This document shows positions 20,117-25,544 of a stretch of 25,544 nucleotides of DNA, piece after piece (within the stretch, counting starts at the first letter, position 1; the number at the start of each line of letters is the position of its first letter). The translations under genes and the position numbers were made by a program. The stretch covers positions 1 to 25,544 of the forward strand of contig JAUCBJ010006855.1 of the NCBI GenBank assembly GCA_032718475.1. The letters are read 5' to 3'. The notes below the pieces were generated by a model. It saw nothing but the letters and a program-made list of their open reading frames with translations, was not told the origin of the DNA and ran no database searches. This DNA is from Nemertoderma westbladi. Lineage: Eukaryota > Xenacoelomorpha > Nemertodermatida > Nemertodermatidae.

Positions 20117-20452
20117 TCATATTTCCCTAAAGTTAGCCGCAGCTGGACCATCGAGTTGAGTCGATCTCGACTTCCCAGTTCCTTTTTTCCCTCTCCTCTT
20201 CGATCTGCCTCTCTTTCCCTTTCCTCCACGACTCCTTGATCTACTCCCTTTCACTCGTCGACTCCTAGACCTTCCTCCCTTTCCCTTCTTCTTCCCCTTT
20301 CCTTTCTTACTTCCCTTTCGCTTCTTTCCTCTCCTTTTCTCCATATCTCTCCCAGTGGTTGACCTACTTTCCCGAACCGTCCTTCCATCACCGTCCTTCA
20401 TGGACAAACATTTCTCACACAGGACGTCATTTTCACTATCATTATCCGCCAT
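20117..20452 (-). CDS. Lys/Arg/Ser-rich basic protein, copy 2
   Basis: ATG at 20450-20452, 111 residues. It is the duplicate of the 17360-17704 frame. Differences seen are three fewer residues (a KVK-type step missing near position 80), RESRST for RESRLT, RRVKGS for RRGKGS, and PAAAN for AAAAN. All indels keep the frame. Several of the few substitutions change amino acids, so preserved coding function is not proven. Upstream DNA (about 20453-20715) is also shared, so the two copies probably share a promoter if they are expressed. Confidence 0.5.
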   Translation of the reverse strand: MADNDSENDVLCEKCLSMKDGDGRTVRESRSTTGRDMEKRRGKKRKGSKKGKGKKKGKGGRSRSRRVKGSRSRSRGGKGKRGRSKRRGKKGTGKSRSTQLDGPAAANFREI

Positions 20453-20715
20453 CTCACGCGCCGTTTATTTACGACTCCTAATTATTAATGGTTACAGTAT
20501 CTGTTTATTTAACAAATCTAAACTATTTGCTTATATTATGACCAAAAATAGTAATCCGGTGCTTATACCTAATATATTATGTTCTAGAATTTTATCCATT
20601 GGTTAAATAATGATGAAGATCATTGATTGGCTGTACTAAAACAAGGGCGTATTAATTGTGTTAACGGATTTAGGCTACAGTAGTTAGATTACATTATGCT
20701 AGTTTATGTACTTAT

Positions 20716-20816
20716 GACACGGACCCTCCCCCTCAAATCTTTATCATATTGCTTGTAATTTGAAACACAATAAGTTAAACTCAACGTCGGTGTCCCCATG
20801 AAGCCAGAATTTTCGA
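20716..20816 (+). repeat. Foldback-arm fragment, copy 2
   Basis: GACACGGACCCTCCCCCTCA, then AAATCTTTATCATATTGCTT, TTTGAAACACAA and CCCCATGAAGCC match the left arm of the 18450-19506 element and the fragment at 17967-18055. Confidence 0.7.
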
Positions 20817-20850
20817 CCGTCTCACCGATACACTTTACGGTGGTTTTGCG

Positions 20851-21865
20851 TCGCATTTTAAGCGCACAGAGACACTTTGACAGCGCTGTCACCACGTTCT
20901 CGCACCGTTAGTAAATGTGTTGTCACCGCCAAGTGTAAGCCTACAGTATCTCTAAGCATTGTTTTTGTTAATTTTATTAAAAAATAAAGTGAAGCTTTGG
21001 AGGTGAACGAGTAAAAGAAGAGGACAAGAACTGTGAAACAGCTGATTACACTCCAAATTAAAATAGTGATCTGTTCTATTGGTTTTAGTTTATTGTTTTA
21101 GTTATAATAACGCGCCACTTAACCTGTTTTTTTCCCTTTAAATTGATAATTTGACATTGAGACGAGATATAAAGTCGCCAAGATTGGATTTGCTTTAATT
21201 TTCCCCATGTTGATGACGGCTAGAAGTGAATTGTAAATATTTTGGTTTACTTTAACTAGAAGGCTTCAGCAACGGCACCAACGGCTAAATAAAACTCTCC
21301 CCGATTGAAATTATTAATAAGCAGTTGAACTGTAGCGGTTTCCCGGGGTTGACTTTATACAGACTGAAGTTGAACGATAATTCAGTAGTATATTGGTGCA
21401 GAGTTCAAATTGATTGACTTGCTTATTCAGAGTATAAAAAAAACGACCTGTATGGGAGTTCTCATAGAGATTACTACTATACGGTACTTTATGGTAATCA
21501 TAGGGGAGGGTGGGGTGGTTGGTTCTTTGTGGGATCACCAATATGCATTATGTTCAAGCAACGTTTAGCCTAACTTCCAGGCTTCCTTTTAAATGATACC
21601 TAATTGTTTGTGGGTTAATAATAGAATGTTAAACAGAAACCATGACCGCAAATAATTAACACATCCCATTATACGCTCCACAGCTTACTGCATGGGATAT
21701 TCAGCTGTTTGATCAGTGACGTGAGAACGAAAGTTCAAATACAGTGAGCCCAGTCATCTTCCAGTCATTCTCAAAACAGTTACTGTAGTTATTACATATT
21801 TTATCGGTTTTAGTTTCTTCTTACCAACTATTAATAGTTATTCTTCCAGTATCTACTCTTCTACA
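20851..21865. other. Intergenic; upstream region of the membrane-protein gene
   Basis: It holds the dispersed repeat copy at 21038-21151 and no supported gene. A CRE-like GTGACGTGAG lies at 21716-21725, about 140 bases before ATG 21866, and could belong to that gene's promoter. Confidence 0.4.
21038..21151. repeat. Dispersed repeat, copy 2
   Basis: The same ordered blocks as 10526-10637, in the same orientation, starting ACAGCTGATTACACTCC. Confidence 0.6.
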
Positions 21866-22303
21866 ATGCTATTTATCGCACCATTATTGGCCTTAACCTT
21901 CGTACTACAGGCCGTCGTTAAACCCGGTGTGTCCGAGAAGGTTCTTATTATGAAAGAAAGATGCAACGAAGACGCTGACGACGACAGCATCCATGACGAT
22001 TGCGCTTCGATATACTACAATAAGGCGTCCCTCGGAAATAATCAAGCGTTTCACGTCGAATATTTACCGAAGGCGACGAAATGCTGTCCCGACGGTTTCT
22101 GTTGCACCGAGGAAGATCATATTAAAGAAAACTCGTGGACCATCCCCAGTATTGGTTCGGCTGCTGGGGTTCTCATTGTTGGTGGTGCTATAGCCGTTAC
22201 CGTGTGGTGCTGTTGTAAGCGTAAGCATAAGTATGTACGAGGTTATGGACCCACCGTAACAACAGTTTCTGGTGGCGGTGGGGCAACTGTTGTCTCTGTA
22301 TAA
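21866..22303 (+). CDS. Six-cysteine single-pass membrane protein, Shisa-like/STMC6 type
   Basis: A complete protein of 145 residues from ATG 21866. Signal peptide at about 1-22 (MLFIAPLLALTFVLQAVV). The short ectodomain, about 23-93, is acidic and holds exactly six cysteines: C33, C46, C73, C74, C79, C80, spaced C-x12-C-x26-CC-x4-CC. A transmembrane helix (about 95-114, GSAAGVLIVGGAIAVTVW) ends in CCCKRKHK, a likely palmitoylation and stop-transfer site. The cytoplasmic tail is short, Gly/Thr/Val-rich, and ends VVSV, which could bind a class II PDZ domain. A CC-x(n)-CC ectodomain next to a single membrane span is the layout of the Shisa-like adaptors (Shisa, WBP1/VOPP1, CYYR1). The PPxY motifs common in that group are absent. 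The family call is structural, not by close match. Confidence 0.75.
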   Translation: MLFIAPLLALTFVLQAVVKPGVSEKVLIMKERCNEDADDDSIHDDCASIYYNKASLGNNQAFHVEYLPKATKCCPDGFCCTEEDHIKENSWTIPSIGSAAGVLIVGGAIAVTVWCCCKRKHKYVRGYGPTVTTVSGGGGATVVSV

Positions 22304-22965
22304 CTACTGGAGACTACGCCACTAAATGAATCTGTGACAAATCAGTGTAATGCAATATGAGTGTGAGTTATATTTAGGCTCTGGTATTTTTTCACTGTAT
22401 ACAATATAAACTATCACTTGGCTTCCTAATGAGAATTTAAACTGCCACTGTTGAATAATTTTTCGCCATAGTATTTCGTAAATTATTGGTATGATAGATT
22501 TTTTATTTTTATTGGTTGCATAATTTAACATTTTAGTTCGATTATTTTTATATCAACGTTCATATTAATTCGTATAGCATTAACAAGGTGAAAATTATTA
22601 ATTCGTATAGAATATTAATTAACGATATTTTGTTGTACTGGTGGTTTAAATTATTTCACTAATTAGATCTAATTTTATTTGAATTTATTTTATGAAATTA
22701 ACAGTTGTTTTGTATTACTTGTTATTCATAAAGCTTCCTACCTATATTACATTTTGTAGAGTAAGAGTTTATATATTTTATATTTGCAATTTATATCTAT
22801 TTTTATATTATAACATTGTGACCGGCTTTCCCCCTCAGCAGGTACCGTAAAATAATCTTATTTCTGCGATGTTGAAATTAATTGTTGCTGATAAATTATT
22901 TATACTATTTATATATAAGCAAATTAATACAATTAGTGTTGTATTTTGCACCTCTGCAGGCCTGT

Positions 22966-23053
22966 GTTACGTAGCTGTTCTATCTACCAGGTGTGTCCTT
23001 TGTTTTGCGTTACGTAGCTGGTCTATCTACCAGGTGTTGTGTCCTTTGTTTTG
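22966..23053. repeat. Tandem duplication of a 43-45 bp unit
   Basis: GTTACGTAGCTG(T/G)TCTATC followed by TACCAGGTG..TGTCCTTTGTTTTG occurs at 22966-23008 and 23009-23053. The second unit has a small insertion and one substitution. Confidence 0.9.
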
Positions 23054-23300
23054 TGATATTTAACATTTTTTCTTTAATTTTTACGAGGAAAAAGTAATAT
23101 ATGAAACAGTTTTTAGATTACTTTAACGTAGGGAATGGATATTAATTTGAATATCACCAGTAACTTAGTAATTACTGTTTACGTCACACATTAATTGTCC
23201 TCATTAAACTCTATGCAGTATTAAATAGATAAAAAGTAAGTAAATACAATAAAAGTAACAATTTCAATTTATGTTTTTAATTTTTTCATGGGTTACATGA

Positions 23301-23433
23301 TAACAGCTAATTTCTGGGGGGTGACTGACACGCGTTAGGTTCAAGTCTAACAGCTAATTTCTGGGGGGTGACTGACACGCGTTAGGTTCAAGTCTAACAG
23401 CTAGTTTCTGGGGGACACGTTAGGTTCAAGTCT
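23301..23433. repeat. Tandem repeat, 47-bp unit, 2.8 copies
   Basis: Units at 23301-23347 and 23348-23394 are identical. The third, 23395-23433, lacks an internal part and has one substitution. Each contains TTAGGTTCAAGTCTAA, which resembles a pol III B box/T-arm (GGTTCRANNCC), though no complete tRNA surrounds it. Confidence 0.9.
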
Positions 23434-24115
23434 GGAGTGCAGCAGACATAAACGGGATCTATCGTTCTGCCTGCGTGCCTGGAGGGAGACACTGCGATTA
23501 AATAGTTTCACGGCTTCATTAATAGCAGTCGGCTGGAGAGAGGGAACCTTTCTAGTAGGTCCGCCAGCCATTGTCATTCCAGACTATTCCATTTATTCAT
23601 TTGATAATTAATATTCTAGGGCCCCGTGGGGTTTAGTAATAATAAAAATCGCTATCCTTGTAACGGGAAGCGGATCCGTAGACAGCTTAGTTAGTTCCCT
23701 CTGGTCCGTGCAGCGTTGATATGGGTCAGCGTGGGTCCCACGTTCGTCTCCGAGGCGGCCTGTCAACGAGCTTGCCAATTCGGATCGTAAATGTCGAGGC
23801 GGACTCAAGCGGAAAAGGTGTTTACTTTATAATTAAATAAATTGGGCCGAAACGTACGTATAGCGCTGGTTCAACCCCCGGTGAAGCGCTTTCTCATTTT
23901 TTCCACTTCTGAACAAACCCATTTAAATTACATTACATCTTTACTTTATAAGACTAACTCAATCTCATTGTTATTTACTATGGATGTTTATATACTTTAC
24001 GTTATATTTGGTCCCTACTTGTTACATACCCAGGTTTGTAATCTGTTAAACATCGAGTAAGTACAACCTTAAATATGTAGTAGCATCGGTACTTTCCATT
24101 GGGTAAGTCTGAACT

Positions 24116-24121
24116 TTTATT
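24116..24121 (-). terminator. Possible poly(A) signal of NDUFA9
   Basis: TTTATT on the + strand reads AATAAA on the minus strand, about 210 bases after the NDUFA9 stop codon. Confidence 0.3.
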
Positions 24122-24329
24122 TCACCTTTAAACTTTTTTTGACAAGCATTTGATAAACGTGTGAAAGAATGAAATAAATAAAAATTATGTTCTCTGTATA
24201 CATACAATTAGTTAACTCTACAAACTCAACAGAAGAAGTATTAAAAATCATGTGTTTGTTTAATCTTCAAATAATAATTAACTATAACTCTAGTGTGCCT
24301 TAAATAATCCACAGCATTTTGAGTCCTAA

Positions 24330-25460
24330 CTAAGTGCCGAGCACTCTACTGAGTCTGGGATCCGGACGCATATCGTATATGACTGGAGGAGGTTCCACCT
24401 TAAAGTCAACCTCTATATACAGGAGTTCCTTGGTGCGAGCCTCGCGAAACATGTAAACCACCTGTTTCTCTAAGGGCGTGGGTTCGACCCCTAGCGCCTC
24501 CAACCCGGGCAGCTCGGGGTCGACGGCGTCGGAGACGGACACGTTGTCGACGAGACGGCGGGCCGTTGGCCCCATAAACACCCGCGGCATTGGCAGCGCG
24601 CGCGGCGTCTTCGGGAGGCATTGGGCGCGCGCGAAGAAGTCGACCAGATCGGAGAGGTAGTATCGTTTGGGGCCGAGTAGTTGGTAAACCCGCCCCGGGG
24701 TGTCCGGTAGGGTCATCGCGTTGTTTATCGCGTCGGCGACGTTCCGGAGGTAAACCGGCTGCTTCTGAATCTCAGAGGGGAATCGATCCATCGCGATCGG
24801 GAAGTAGGATTTATTCCGACCTGAAAAGTAGCTGATGAACCGGTCGTCCTCGGCGAAAACCGTCGCTAGTCTGATGATCGTGGCGTCTGGGAACCCCTCT
24901 GTCACGAGCACGTCCCCTTCCGCTTTGGTCCGCAGGTTCGGAAGGGGATGGTCTAGAGCTGCGGATGTGTTGGTAACGTGTATCAGTCGGTTGACTCCTT
25001 CCTCCCGGCAAATCCGAGCCAATAACGCGGGAAAATCCACGTTGACATCACGGAAACTGTTGTGAATTGTTTCCTTCCAGATGCCCACGCAGTTGACTAC
25101 GATGTTCGAGTTTTTGACGCAGTCCCGAATTAAAAGTTCGTCGCGAATATTAAAATCCGGGACCCAATGGAACTGACCAAGATCCGCCATTAGTTTCATG
25201 TACATGTTGAAGTATTCGTCGCATCTGTGTGGCAGTATCACTTGGGAGCCCTCGCGCCCCAGCCGCGTGAGCAACGAGCGACCCACAATCCCGCTGCTCC
25301 CGAACAGAGTGACGGACTTGCCGCTAACCGACGAGCGGCCACCCCGGCCCCGTGGCATGTATGTCTCGTTGGCGTATCTCGAGTCGCGGTTTGTGTTCGA
25401 GAATTCGCGACGCAATAACACCTTGCTCCTCGCACGCAGTAAACTGCAATAAGATATCAT
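24330..25460 (-). CDS. NDUFA9: NADH dehydrogenase 1 alpha subcomplex subunit 9 (complex I 39-kDa subunit), single exon
   Basis: A complete protein of 376 residues if the start is ATG 25458-25460. The frame is open further upstream, but the only codons there are non-ATG, so this Met is chosen. NDUFA9 is an accessory subunit of mitochondrial complex I, an atypical short-chain dehydrogenase that binds NADPH without catalysis. The N-terminal 21 residues (MISYCSLLRARSKVLLRREF) have several Arg and Lys and look like a mitochondrial targeting peptide. Then come the family hallmark GRGGRSSVSG and the Rossmann GSSGIVG (54-60). Further family signatures are GSQVILPHRCD, DLGQ, KQPVYLRNVADAI, PGLEALGVEPTPLE and the RxxRT-like EARTKELLY near the end. 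Length matches the human protein (377). The 3' half is unusually GC-rich for this window. No intron is present. Confidence 0.96.
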   Translation of the reverse strand: MISYCSLLRARSKVLLRREFSNTNRDSRYANETYMPRGRGGRSSVSGKSVTLFGSSGIVGRSLLTRLGREGSQVILPHRCDEYFNMYMKLMADLGQFHWVPDFNIRDELLIRDCVKNSNIVVNCVGIWKETIHNSFRDVNVDFPALLARICREEGVNRLIHVTNTSAALDHPLPNLRTKAEGDVLVTEGFPDATIIRLATVFAEDDRFISYFSGRNKSYFPIAMDRFPSEIQKQPVYLRNVADAINNAMTLPDTPGRVYQLLGPKRYYLSDLVDFFARAQCLPKTPRALPMPRVFMGPTARRLVDNVSVSDAVDPELPGLEALGVEPTPLEKQVVYMFREARTKELLYIEVDFKVEPPPVIYDMRPDPRLSRVLGT

Positions 25461-25544
25461 TTTTTTTTGAGATTTCACCAATACAGTACAGCAGCAGGGC
25501 GACCTCTTCCGGCAATACCTGAATACTGAACTACTGTACTACTA
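25461..25544 (-). promoter_or_regulatory. NDUFA9 5' flank with an ETS/GABP-type site
   Basis: CTTCCGG at 25506-25512 reads CCGGAAG on the minus strand, about 45 bases upstream of the NDUFA9 ATG. CCGGAAG is the ETS/GABP (NRF-2) core often found at transcription starts of nuclear genes for respiratory-chain subunits in animals. Its use here is inference. Confidence 0.35.

Larger units (their letters stand above)
19555..20850. repeat. Segmental duplication, copy 2 (about 1.3 kb)
   Basis: Direct-orientation match to 16786-18110 starting at GTAGGCTACCATTCAGGGAT. A short + strand frame that is open in copy 1 (to 17019) meets a TAA near 19610 here, so that frame is probably not coding. The minus-strand basic frame stays open in both copies. 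Confidence 0.85.
22304..24329. other. Intergenic, no gene seen; two short tandem repeats
   Basis: Apart from the tandem repeats at 22966-23053 and 23301-23433 I see nothing firm. 23440-23820 is less AT-rich than its surroundings and could hide an exon or regulatory block, but its ORFs (66 codons at most) are not recognisable. Confidence 0.45.

Noticed and set aside
23301-23433. CRISPR-like array of short direct repeats
   Set aside because: The repeats are contiguous with no unique spacers and the DNA is animal nuclear, so it is a simple tandem repeat.
23301-23433. tRNA gene
   Set aside because: Only a T-arm-like word is present; no acceptor, D-arm or anticodon arm could be folded around it.
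24406-25418. Several GC-rich ORFs on both strands over NDUFA9, Arg/Pro-rich
   Set aside because: They are out-of-frame shadows in the GC-rich NDUFA9 coding region, which itself matches the family along its whole length.
25461-25481. Seven-residue N-terminal extension of NDUFA9
   Set aside because: The upstream first codon is TTG, not ATG. The ATG at 25458-25460 begins a typical mitochondrial presequence and gives the usual family length.

Overview
The window looks like nuclear DNA of an invertebrate animal. It is AT-rich, mostly non-coding and full of decayed mobile elements, and its conserved genes are animal genes. I cannot name a lineage. Four genes look intact and functional: a RagC/RagD-type lysosomal GTPase (RRAGC-like, +, 11122-12273), a short ARL14EP-family cysteine-rich protein (-, 15151-15558), a six-cysteine single-pass membrane protein of Shisa-like design (+, 21866-22303), and the complex I subunit NDUFA9 (-, 24330-25460). 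All four are single uninterrupted reading frames. I saw no poly(A) tract or target duplication that would mark them as recent retrocopies.

Layout. 1-5165: two diverged copies, in the same orientation, of an unrecognised element. It has one zinc-knuckle (gag- or nucleocapsid-like) reading frame with a basic C-terminus and a long non-coding 3' tail. Copy A enters from the left edge with an open frame. Copy B is nearly complete but broken by one stop and several frameshifts. 5166-7577: low-complexity DNA rich in GTAC/CAGTA words and a poly-C tract. 7578-8913 (-): remains of a THAP-domain (P-element-like) transposase. 9005-10093: a 5'-truncated non-LTR retrotransposon with a perfect 16-bp target-site duplication. 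11122-12273: the Rag GTPase. 12791-13734: two MITE-like inverted-repeat elements, the second carrying poly-G tracts. 15151-15558: ARL14EP-like gene.

16171-20850 is the most structured part. Nested hairpins come first (16171-16773). Then a segment of about 1.3 kb carrying a Lys/Arg/Ser-rich reading frame is duplicated in direct orientation (16786-18110 and 19555-20850). Between the copies sits a large foldback element (18450-19506). Fragments of its poly-C arm also occur near the right end of both duplicated copies. 20851-25544 holds the membrane-protein gene, two short tandem repeats, and NDUFA9 with a possible ETS/GABP site just upstream.

The intact genes belong to separate housekeeping or membrane roles: lysosomal amino-acid signalling, mitochondrial respiration, and a membrane adaptor. 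They do not form a pathway unit. The best candidates for something undescribed are the zinc-knuckle element family at the left and the duplicated basic-protein genes with their associated foldback.
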